The position numbers and the translations under genes are program-made. The notes beneath the pieces were generated by a model that saw nothing but the letters and a program-made list of their open reading frames with translations, had not been told where the DNA came from and ran no database searches. DNA of 64,000 nucleotides from Cryptosporangium arvum DSM 44712 (lineage in GTDB: Bacteria > Actinomycetota > Actinomycetes > Mycobacteriales > Cryptosporangiaceae): positions 7,723,913-7,787,912 of the forward strand of contig NZ_KK073874.1 of assembly GCF_000585375.1 (NCBI RefSeq), given 5' to 3'. Below, piece by piece: positions 17,792 to 24,834 of this stretch (positions within the stretch are counted from its first letter, which is position 1; each line of letters starts with the position of its first letter).

Positions 17792-19908
17792 TCGCCTTCG
17801 GGCTCCGGCTCACGCTCGCCGGCGGACGCGAGGCGCTCGCCCGCCTGGTGCTGATCGTCACCGCGGTCGCGCTCGGCGTCGGCATGCTGCTCGCGATCGT
17901 CGCCGGCGTCAACGCGGTGACCACGCAGAACGACCGCACCGCCTGGCTCTACCCCGACAGCCGGGCCACCGGCTCCGGTGACCCGCTCTGGTGGGAGACC
18001 AGGGCGGACTTCTTCCGGGGCCGGGACCTGGTCCGGGCCGACGTCGCCGCCACCGGGCCGGCTTCCCCGGTACCGCCCGGGGTCGATCGCCTCCCCGCCC
18101 CCGGCGAGTACTACGTGTCCCCCGCGCTGCGTGACCTGCTGGCGTCCACGCCGGCCGGTGAGCTCGCCGACCGCTTCCCCGGGCGGCGGGCCGGGCTGCT
18201 GGGCAAGGACGCGGTGGCCGCGCCGGACGACCTCGTCGTGCTGGTCGGGCGCACCCCGGCCGAGATGGAGCGGCTGGACGGCGCCGAGCAGGTGACGGCG
18301 ATCGGCACCTCCACCCCGGAGGCCGGCTCCGCCGCGATCAAGGCGATTCTCGGTATCGTCGCGGTCGGCCTGCTGTTCCCGATCGTGATCTTCGTGAACT
18401 CCGCGACCCGGCTGGCCGCGGCCCGACGCGAGCAGCGCTTCGCCGCGATGCGGCTGGTCGGGGCGACGCCCCGGCAGATCTCCCGGATCGCGGCGGCCGA
18501 GTCGACGGCGGCGTCGGTGCTCGGCACCGTCCTCGGGTTCGCCCTCTACCTGCCGTTGCGCGGCCCGATCGCCGAGGTGGCGTTCGCCGGGGCACCCTCC
18601 TACCCCGGCGACGTGGCCCTCACCGCCCTCGACGCGGTGGCGGTCGCGGTCGGCGTGCCGCTGGTGGCCGCGGTGTCGTCGCTGGTCACGCTGCGCCGGG
18701 TGCGGATCTCCCCGCTCGGTGTGGCCCGCCGGGCGACGCCGAAGCCGCCCCGCGCCTGGCGGATCGCCCCAGTGGTGCTGGGGTTGTCGCTGCTGGCCTG
18801 GACGGTCGGGCGGCGCCCGGATTCGACGTCCGGGCAGACGCTCGTCTACCTCGGCGGCATCCTGCTGGTCATGGTCGGCCTGCTGGCGAGCGGTCCGTGG
18901 CTGACGATGGTCGGCGCCAGGGCGTTGGCCCGCCGATCGAGCCGCCCCTCGACGCTCATCGCCGCACGGCGGCTCGCGGACAGCCCCCGGGCGGCGTTCC
19001 GCTCGGTCAGCGGGCTGGTGCTCGCGCTCTTCGTCACCACCGTCGCGATCGGAGTCATCACGTCGATGGTCGCGGAACGCCGGTCGGGTGGCCGCGACCC
19101 CGACGCGAGCCGGATGGACCTCTACGTCACCGACGCAACGACCGTGCCACCCGGGATCGCCACGATCCCCGGCGTGCTGGCCACCGCCGAACTCCGCGTC
19201 GCCCCCGGGGACGACCATCTGGCGCTGATGTCCTGCGCCGACCTGGCGGCCTCCCCCGAGCTGGGGCGCTGCCCGGCAGGGGCCGCGGTCGTCGAGGTGT
19301 TCGCGGCCGTCCTCGAACCCGGCCGGACCTGGCCGGCGTCGGCCGTCACCACGGCCGAGTTCGCCCGGCAGCCGCTCACCAGCCTCCTGGTGCGGACCGA
19401 CGGATCGCCCGCCGCGCTGGAGCGCGCCCGGACGGCGCTGGAGGTCGGTTTCCCCGGGTTCCACCACCCGCCGTCCACCGAGCGGGATCGATCAGCGACC
19501 TTCGACCGGGCCATGGAGGGCTGGTCCCAGGTCGCGAACGTGGTGATCCTGATCAGCCTCCCGGTCGCCGGCTGCAGCCTCGCGGTCGGCGTCGTCGGTG
19601 GGTTGATCGAGCGACGGCGCCCGTTCAGCCTGCTCCGGCTGAGCGGAACCCCGCTGGCGGTGTTGCACCGGGTGGTGGCGTTCGAGAGCACGGTGCCGCT
19701 GCTGACCGTCGCCACGGTGGCGATCGGGAGCGGTCTGCTGGCCGCGCACCTGTTCCTGCGGTCCCAGCTGTCGATGTCGCTCCGGGCGCCCGGAACGGAG
19801 TACTACCTGGTGGTGGGCGTCGGGCTGGTGGTGTCGCTCGGGCTTGTCGCCTCCACCCTGCCGCTGCTGCGGACGCTCACCGGTCCGGCGTCAGCGCGGA
19901 ACGAATGA
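17788..19908 (+). CDS. FtsX-like ABC transporter permease
   Basis: This 706-aa protein has the MacB/FtsX-like layout: an N-terminal helix (ARLVLIVTAVALGVGMLLAIVAG), a large extracytoplasmic segment, three helices with the conserved REQRFAAMRLVGATPRQISRIAAAE cytoplasmic loop (near 210-235), then a repeat of the unit ending in ...VVGVGLVVSLGLVASTLPLL. Such systems export lipoproteins or peptides or sense antimicrobials rather than import solutes. The start is the ATG overlapping the ATPase stop. With PadR upstream, a stress-induced efflux or detoxification role is likely. The 3' end overlaps a convergent hydrolase by 32 nt. Confidence 0.9.
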   Translation: MIAFGLRLTLAGGREALARLVLIVTAVALGVGMLLAIVAGVNAVTTQNDRTAWLYPDSRATGSGDPLWWETRADFFRGRDLVRADVAATGPASPVPPGVDRLPAPGEYYVSPALRDLLASTPAGELADRFPGRRAGLLGKDAVAAPDDLVVLVGRTPAEMERLDGAEQVTAIGTSTPEAGSAAIKAILGIVAVGLLFPIVIFVNSATRLAAARREQRFAAMRLVGATPRQISRIAAAESTAASVLGTVLGFALYLPLRGPIAEVAFAGAPSYPGDVALTALDAVAVAVGVPLVAAVSSLVTLRRVRISPLGVARRATPKPPRAWRIAPVVLGLSLLAWTVGRRPDSTSGQTLVYLGGILLVMVGLLASGPWLTMVGARALARRSSRPSTLIAARRLADSPRAAFRSVSGLVLALFVTTVAIGVITSMVAERRSGGRDPDASRMDLYVTDATTVPPGIATIPGVLATAELRVAPGDDHLALMSCADLAASPELGRCPAGAAVVEVFAAVLEPGRTWPASAVTTAEFARQPLTSLLVRTDGSPAALERARTALEVGFPGFHHPPSTERDRSATFDRAMEGWSQVANVVILISLPVAGCSLAVGVVGGLIERRRPFSLLRLSGTPLAVLHRVVAFESTVPLLTVATVAIGSGLLAAHLFLRSQLSMSLRAPGTEYYLVVGVGLVVSLGLVASTLPLLRTLTGPASARNE

Positions 19909-20695
19909 GGCCGGCGAACTCCGCCGGATGGGTCAGGTACCCGAGGTGGGCACCGGGGAACTCGGTGATCGTCGTTCCCAGGCGGGCCGCGAGTACCTCG
20001 TTCGGCCGGTAGGGCACCAGCCGACCGCCCGCGTCCCGGGAGTCGTGCCCGCCGGCCAGCACGATCCGGTCCTTCGCGCGCTGGAGCGCGCGGAGGTCCG
20101 GCACGCGCCGCACGTACTGACGTAGCTCGTGCTCCAGGAAAAAGTCCTGGTTCGACGTCATGCGCGCGAACATCTCGACGAGGTGCGGCGGGGCGTCCGG
20201 CGACACCTGCTCGGGCGGGGGTTCCAGGCCGACCGCGGCCGCGAAGACACGCATCGCGGTGGGGGCACCGTCCGAGCGGTAGGTGGCGTGCACGTCGTCC
20301 AGGAGCGCGTGCCAGCGGGCCGCATCGGGCAGCAGGGCCAGCAGCGGGGGCTCGTGCACGATCGCCGTGACGACACGCTCGGGGTAGCGGGCCACGAGGT
20401 GCAGCGCGACGATCGCGCCGGAGCTGCTCCCGAGCACGTAGCCCGGCGCGTCGCCGAGCAGCGCCGCGGCGTCCTCGACGTCGTCGCTCAGGCGCCGGTC
20501 GTCGTCCGGCGGGGCGCCGGTCGCGCTCCGGCCGAACCCCCGGCGGTCGTAGGTGACGACGGTGAAGTCGCGGGCGAGCAGCCGGGGCAGCACGCCGAAG
20601 CTCGACGCGTCACCGGTGCCGCCGGGGACGAGCAGCAACGTCGGGCCGCTCCCGACCGTCTCGGTGTGCAGCTCCGCCCGCGCCGGAGCGCTCAC
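19877..20695 (-). CDS. Alpha/beta hydrolase (serine type)
   Basis: This 272-aa hydrolase has an oxyanion motif LLLVPGGTGDASSF, a YDRRGFGRS strand-loop and the nucleophile elbow GYVLGSSSGAIVAL (Ser in G-S-S-S-G). A late PGAHLGYLTHPAEFA supplies the His. It lacks a signal peptide. Its GTG overlaps the stop of the upstream Clp-N gene (GTGA), making it the third gene of the HTH/Clp-N operon and probably under the same palindromic promoter. The substrate is unknown. Confidence 0.87.
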   Translation of the reverse strand: MSAPARAELHTETVGSGPTLLLVPGGTGDASSFGVLPRLLARDFTVVTYDRRGFGRSATGAPPDDDRRLSDDVEDAAALLGDAPGYVLGSSSGAIVALHLVARYPERVVTAIVHEPPLLALLPDAARWHALLDDVHATYRSDGAPTAMRVFAAAVGLEPPPEQVSPDAPPHLVEMFARMTSNQDFFLEHELRQYVRRVPDLRALQRAKDRIVLAGGHDSRDAGGRLVPYRPNEVLAARLGTTITEFPGAHLGYLTHPAEFAGLIRSALTPDR

Positions 20696-21273
20696 ACCGC
20701 GCTCCGCAGGCGCGTCTCGGTGCTCTTCCGCAGGTCGGCGAGGCTGACCCCGGCGCCGACGATCACCTGGGCGGCGAGCCCTTCGCCCTCGCGGATCAGC
20801 CCGAGCAGGATGTGCTCACTGCCGATACGACGCTGGTCGAGCCGGATCGCCTCCCGCAGCGAGAGCTCCAGCGTCTTGCGGGCCCGGGGCCCGAACCGCG
20901 TGCCGCGCTGCGGACGGCGGAAGATGCCCTTCTTCTCGTGCTCCGGCGGCGGGGTCGTCCACGAGTCGGGGCCGAGCGACTTCTCGACGTTCGCGAGCAC
21001 GGCGTCGAGATCGATGCCTATCGCTTTGAGCGCCTCGGCGTCGTCGTCGGTGAGGATGCGTCCGGACCCGCCGACGATCTTCGTGACCTCCGCACGCACC
21101 CGGTCGTGTTCCAGGCCGGCCGCGTGCAGCACCGCGTAGGCACCGGAGTGCGGCTTGGTGAGCATGCCGAGCAGCAGGTGCTCGGTGCCGACCCTCGGGT
21201 GACGCAACCGCCGCGCCTCCTCCACCGCGCCGAGGACGATCTCGCGCGCGTCCTGCGTGAATCGTTCGAACAT
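20692..21273 (-). CDS. Stand-alone Clp N-domain protein
   Basis: This 193-aa protein begins MFERFTQDAREIVLGAVEEARRL, the start of a Clp_N double repeat as found at the N-terminus of ClpC/ClpA. The first repeat has GTEHLLLGMLTKPHSGA; the second has KTLELSLREAIRLDQRRIGSEHILLGLIREGEGLA. No AAA+ ATPase follows. A Lys/Pro/Arg linker lies between the repeats. AGGAGG precedes the ATG at 21273. It may act as an adaptor or decoy that binds the same partners as ClpC N-domains. It is co-transcribed with the HTH gene upstream and a hydrolase downstream. Confidence 0.9.
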   Translation of the reverse strand: MFERFTQDAREIVLGAVEEARRLRHPRVGTEHLLLGMLTKPHSGAYAVLHAAGLEHDRVRAEVTKIVGGSGRILTDDDAEALKAIGIDLDAVLANVEKSLGPDSWTTPPPEHEKKGIFRRPQRGTRFGPRARKTLELSLREAIRLDQRRIGSEHILLGLIREGEGLAAQVIVGAGVSLADLRKSTETRLRSAV

Positions 21274-21283
21274 CTCCGTCCTC

Positions 21284-21511
21284 CTAACTCTTGGAGCCGG
21301 GTACGCGCCCGGCGTACTTCTTGTGCACGGCCTGCTTGGTGACTTCCAGGACCTCGGCGATCTCCTGCCAGGACCAGCCCGCTCGGCGGGCGTTCTCGAC
21401 CTGCACTGCCTCCAGCGTTTCGGCCAGTCGGCGGAGCGCACGGACGGCCCGCAGGCCCACTCGTGCGTCTCCGCTGCTGGCCGCCGCGGCCAGCTCGGTT
21501 GCCTCGCTCAT
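21284..21511 (-). CDS. Small HTH regulator of the Clp-N operon
   Basis: This 75-aa protein carries a C-terminal helix-turn-helix: NARRAGWSWQEIAEVLEVTKQAVHKKYAG, in the style of sigma-70 region 4 or of small HTH partners found beside Clp_N genes in actinobacteria. An N-terminal helix rich in Ala/Arg/Glu precedes it. There is no Shine-Dalgarno; the predicted promoter places the transcript start at or within a few nt of the ATG, so translation may be leaderless. It lies 10 nt upstream of the Clp-N gene. Autoregulation through the palindromes at 21515-21559 is inferred. Confidence 0.85.
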   Translation of the reverse strand: MSEATELAAAASSGDARVGLRAVRALRRLAETLEAVQVENARRAGWSWQEIAEVLEVTKQAVHKKYAGRVPGSKS

Positions 21512-21514
21512 GTC

Positions 21515-21559
21515 GTCAACTTTAGTTGACCCGCCGGGCAGCGTCAACCATGGTTGACG
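21515..21559 (-). promoter_or_regulatory. Promoter embedded in two palindromes (HTH/Clp-N operon)
   Basis: Two perfect palindromes share the half-site GTCAAC/GTTGAC: CGTCAACCATGGTTGACG (21542-21559) and GTCAACTTTAGTTGAC (21515-21530), centres 28 bp apart. Read on the minus strand, one arm of the first supplies a -35 box TTGACG (21547-21542) and the centre of the second supplies a -10 box TAAAGT (21524-21519), separated by exactly 17 bp. The start codon follows 7 nt after the -10. A bound regulator would block both promoter elements. Confidence 0.8.
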
Positions 21560-21572
21560 GATCCACCGTGGA

Positions 21573-23015
21573 CTACGGGACGTAGAGCAGGCCGAAGAAC
21601 TCGACCAGCAGGCGCTCGCGCAGGCGCGGCGGGGCGGCGGCGAGCAGCGCGTTGATCTCGGCCATCCGGGCCGGCAGCACGAACGCGCCGTCACCCGGGG
21701 CCAGCCCGCCGACCGCGAGCAGGCCCGCGAACTCCTCGGACGTCAACGTCGTGGGATCGAGCGACCGCAGGTATTCAACGATCGCGGGGTCCACCGACAC
21801 CGCGCCGTGCTCCCGGGCCGCCGCCACCGACTCGCGCAGATCGGCCAGGAACGGCTCGATCCTGGCGGCGCTGGCCGCGGTCACGGTCAGGTGCAGGTTG
21901 GCCGGCAACTCCCCCAGCGCGAACTGCGGCTGCACGTACCAGCCCCGCACGGTCAGCTCGTCCGCGAGCACGAACAGGTCCGGGCCGCCCGGGGCCGCCC
22001 CGAACGCCACCAGGCTGGCCTGCGGCGGCCCCAACACGTGCAGCCCCTCCACCGCCGACACCCCGTCGATCAACGCCCTCGTCGCGTCGAGCGTCCGCTC
22101 GGCCAGGCCGAGATACCCCTCCTCACCGAGGTGGCGGAGGACCGCCCAGGCCGCGGCCAGCGGGGCGGCCGACTTCGTCGACTGCATCGTCGCGTTGATC
22201 ATCGAGTAGCCCGGCCAGTCCGCGAACGCGAAGAACTGGCTCCGGCGCAGCTCGGCGTCGCGGTGCAGGAGCACCGACGTCCCCTTGGGCGCGTACGCGT
22301 ACTTGTGCAGGTCCACCGAGATGCTCGTGACGCCAGGCACCCGGAAGTCGAACTCCGGCACCTCGACGCCCAACCGGCGCCAGAACGGCAGCACCCATCC
22401 GCCGATGCAGGCGTCCACGTGGCACCGGACGTTCCGCGCGGCCGCCCGCGCGGCGATCTCGGCGACCGGGTCGATCACGCCGTGCGCGTACGAGGGCGCA
22501 CTCGCCACGACGAGCACGGTGCGGTCGGTGATCGCGGCCGCGACGGCGGACGGATCCGGCCGGAACGTGACCGGGTCGACGTCGACCGGGACGAGCTCGA
22601 CCTGGAAGTACTCGGCGGCCTTCGCGAACGCCGCGTGGGCGGTCACCGGCGCGACCAGCTGGGGCCGCTCGACTCCGGCGCCGTCGCGGGCCGCTTTCAC
22701 CGCCAGCAGGATCGACTCGGTGCCACCGGAGGTCACGGTGCCGACCGTGCCCGGTCCGCCGCCGAGCAGCGACGCCGCCGCCCCCACGACCTCGTTCTCC
22801 ATCGCCAGCAGCGAGGGGAACACCGTCGGGTCGAGCCCGTTGAGCCCGGTCACGGCCTGTGCGGCCCGGTGCGCCAGCTCGTCGAGCCCGGCGAGCCCGG
22901 AGTCGTAGACGTACGCCCAGGTGCGGCCGCCGTGCGTCGGGAGGTCACCGGCGCGCAACTCGGCCAGCGCGCTCAGGACGTCGTCGGCCGCGGTGCCACG
23001 CTTCGTGAGGCTCAT
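21573..23015 (-). CDS. PLP-dependent decarboxylase/lyase (group II, SPL-like)
   Basis: This 480-aa fold-type I PLP enzyme resembles the glutamate decarboxylase/sphingosine-1-phosphate lyase group. VTSGGTESILLAVKAARD binds PLP phosphate, HVDACIGGW supplies the PLP-ring Asp, and SISVDLHKYAYAPKGTSVLL carries the Schiff-base Lys (D-x-H-K). The C-terminal tail (LTSEEFAGLLAVGGLAPGDG) is unusual compared with GadB. The start at 23015 overlaps the upstream MFS stop by ATGA. The paired symporter suggests that substrate uptake feeds the enzyme. Amino acid decarboxylation or phospho-aldehyde cleavage are both possible. Confidence 0.85.
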   Translation of the reverse strand: MSLTKRGTAADDVLSALAELRAGDLPTHGGRTWAYVYDSGLAGLDELAHRAAQAVTGLNGLDPTVFPSLLAMENEVVGAAASLLGGGPGTVGTVTSGGTESILLAVKAARDGAGVERPQLVAPVTAHAAFAKAAEYFQVELVPVDVDPVTFRPDPSAVAAAITDRTVLVVASAPSYAHGVIDPVAEIAARAAARNVRCHVDACIGGWVLPFWRRLGVEVPEFDFRVPGVTSISVDLHKYAYAPKGTSVLLHRDAELRRSQFFAFADWPGYSMINATMQSTKSAAPLAAAWAVLRHLGEEGYLGLAERTLDATRALIDGVSAVEGLHVLGPPQASLVAFGAAPGGPDLFVLADELTVRGWYVQPQFALGELPANLHLTVTAASAARIEPFLADLRESVAAAREHGAVSVDPAIVEYLRSLDPTTLTSEEFAGLLAVGGLAPGDGAFVLPARMAEINALLAAAPPRLRERLLVEFFGLLYVP

Positions 23016-24394
23016 GCTTCTCCGTGGGTGGGTGCCGGGGTCGGGGTGGTGAGCGCGGCCAGGCGCGCCGGGGTGAGGTCGTAGCGCCGGAGCAGGGGCA
23101 GCGCGCCGAGCACGATCACGGCCGGGAGCACCGAGAACCCGAGCGCGATCGCGACCCGTGCGCTGTCCGGCTGCGCGGCGGCGTCGACCCCGGAGCGGTA
23201 CCCGCCGAGCTGGAGCACCAGGCCGAACAGGCCCGGGCCGAGCGCGAGGCCGAGCGTCTCCCCGCCGGTCCAGAGTCCGGTGAACACCCCGGCCTGCCGA
23301 CGCCCGGTGACCGCCTCGTCGGCCGCGATCGTGTCGGGCAGCATCGCCAGCCCGAACACCTGCTGGCCCGCGTACCCGACCCCCACCAACGCCGTGGCCA
23401 GCAGCACCGGCAGCAGCCCCACCAGCAGCCCCAGGCCGACCAGGAGCGCACCGACGCCGAACAGGGCGGAACCGGCCAGGTACCCGGACCGCTTGCCGAT
23501 CCGCGCGCCCACCCGCTCCCAGAGCGGCATCACGACGAGCGCGGGCCCGACGAAACACACGAACAGCAGCGACGTGGCCCCGGCGTCCCCGAGCGGACCG
23601 GCGGCGACGTAATCGGTGCCGGCCAGCATCGCGCCGATGCCGACGGCCTGGACGACGAAGCACGCCAGCAGCAGGGCGAACGGCCGGTTGCCCCGGGCGA
23701 CGGCCAGCTGGCGGCGCAGGGACGGCTCGCTCTCGTGCACGGTGCCGACCGGCGCCGACCGCGTGCCCCAGAACGACGCCAGCGCCCCGGCCGCGATCAG
23801 GACCGCGATCGCCAGACCGGCCACCCGGTACCCGCCGAGGCCGCCACCGGCCGCGTCGCGGATGGCCGGAGCGGCGGCGCCGGACGCCAGGATCGCCAGC
23901 GCCAGCACCGCGATGCGCCAGGTCATCAGGCGGGTGCGTTCGCGGTAGGGGTCGGCGGTGCCAGCGGTGATCTCGGCCGGCATGGCGGCGAACGGCACCT
24001 GGAAGAACGCGAACGCGGTCGCGGTGGCGAGGAACGCGATCGTCACGTACACCGCGCCGGCGGCCCCGTCGAGCGGTCCGGCGAACAGCGCGGCGAACGT
24101 GACCGCGGTGCCGAGCCCACCGATCAGCAGGTAGGGACGCCGCGGACCCCAGCGGCTCGTCGTCCGGTCGGAGATCCGGCCCGCCACCGGGTTGAGCAGG
24201 ACGTCCCACGCCTTCGGGAGCAGGACGAGCAGGCCGGCCAGCCCGGCCGCGACCGCGAGCGTGTCGGTGAGGTACGGCAGCAACAGCAGGCCGGGGACGG
24301 TGCCGAACGCACCCGGCACCAGCGAGCCGGCCGCGTACCCGATGCGCGTTCCCCGGCCGAGACCGGGCCGCGCCAAAACCGGAGTGACTGTCAC
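23012..24394 (-). CDS. MFS_2 (GPH-type) cation symporter
   Basis: This 460-aa transporter of the glycoside-pentoside-hexuronide:cation symporter family has about 12 helices. The family signature appears early: LPKAWDVLLNPVAGRISDRTTSRWGPRRPYLLIGG (W-D-x-x-x-x-P and the R-S-R-W-G-x-R-R-P-Y loop). The GTG start at 24394 precedes V-T-V-T-P-V-L; no strong ribosome site is visible. It is divergent from the ATL gene and translationally coupled to the PLP enzyme downstream. GPH members usually carry sugars, but the neighbour suggests an amine, an amino acid or a lipid-derived compound. Confidence 0.88.
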   Translation of the reverse strand: MTVTPVLARPGLGRGTRIGYAAGSLVPGAFGTVPGLLLLPYLTDTLAVAAGLAGLLVLLPKAWDVLLNPVAGRISDRTTSRWGPRRPYLLIGGLGTAVTFAALFAGPLDGAAGAVYVTIAFLATATAFAFFQVPFAAMPAEITAGTADPYRERTRLMTWRIAVLALAILASGAAAPAIRDAAGGGLGGYRVAGLAIAVLIAAGALASFWGTRSAPVGTVHESEPSLRRQLAVARGNRPFALLLACFVVQAVGIGAMLAGTDYVAAGPLGDAGATSLLFVCFVGPALVVMPLWERVGARIGKRSGYLAGSALFGVGALLVGLGLLVGLLPVLLATALVGVGYAGQQVFGLAMLPDTIAADEAVTGRRQAGVFTGLWTGGETLGLALGPGLFGLVLQLGGYRSGVDAAAQPDSARVAIALGFSVLPAVIVLGALPLLRRYDLTPARLAALTTPTPAPTHGEA

Positions 24395-24450
24395 GTTTGC
24401 ATCCTGGCGCTTCCGACGGGCCGGCGGAAGGTCATTCTGACCCGGGAAGA

Positions 24451-24783
24451 ATGGGGCGCGTGACCCCAACACCCCCGAGTGAGTACGTGGAGCAGGTCCT
24501 CGACGTCGTCGAGGAGATCCCGCCGGGCCGGGTGATGAGTTACGGCATGGTCGCCGAGGTGGTCCGGGAGCGGACCGGCAGCGGTTCCGCCCGCACGGTC
24601 GGTGCCGTGATGGCGCGCTACGGCAGCGCGGTCCCCTGGCACCGGGTGGTCGCGTCCGACGGCCGTCTCCCGCCGGGGCACGAGGACGAGGCGACGCAGC
24701 GGCTGCGGTCGGAGGGCGTCGCGTTCCGCGGCGTGAAGGTCGCCATGGACGCCGCGCGATGGTGGCCGGGAGAGACGGATTAG
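24451..24783 (+). CDS. Alkyltransferase-like protein (ATL)
   Basis: ATL proteins bind O6-alkylguanine and flag it for nucleotide excision repair without repairing it. The 110-aa protein is an MGMT DNA-binding domain: QVLDVVEEIPPGRVMSYGMVAEVV, then GSARTVGAVMARYGSAVPWHRVVASDGRLP. The active-site Cys of PCHR is Trp here (PWHR), the hallmark of ATLs. The ATG at 24451 is taken as the start, though the GTG at 24460 is also possible. It is followed by the amino acid permease. Confidence 0.9.
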   Translation: MGRVTPTPPSEYVEQVLDVVEEIPPGRVMSYGMVAEVVRERTGSGSARTVGAVMARYGSAVPWHRVVASDGRLPPGHEDEATQRLRSEGVAFRGVKVAMDAARWWPGETD

Positions 24784-24834
24784 TTGAGCGCCCCAAGGGG
24801 AAACAGGACCGGCAACCGGACCGGGAGGCACCCC

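Noticed and set aside
23016-24209. Long N-terminal half of the 878-aa PLP enzyme ORF
   Set aside because: It is an Arg/Pro-rich shadow of the MFS gene on the same strand in another frame; the real start is the ATG at 23015.
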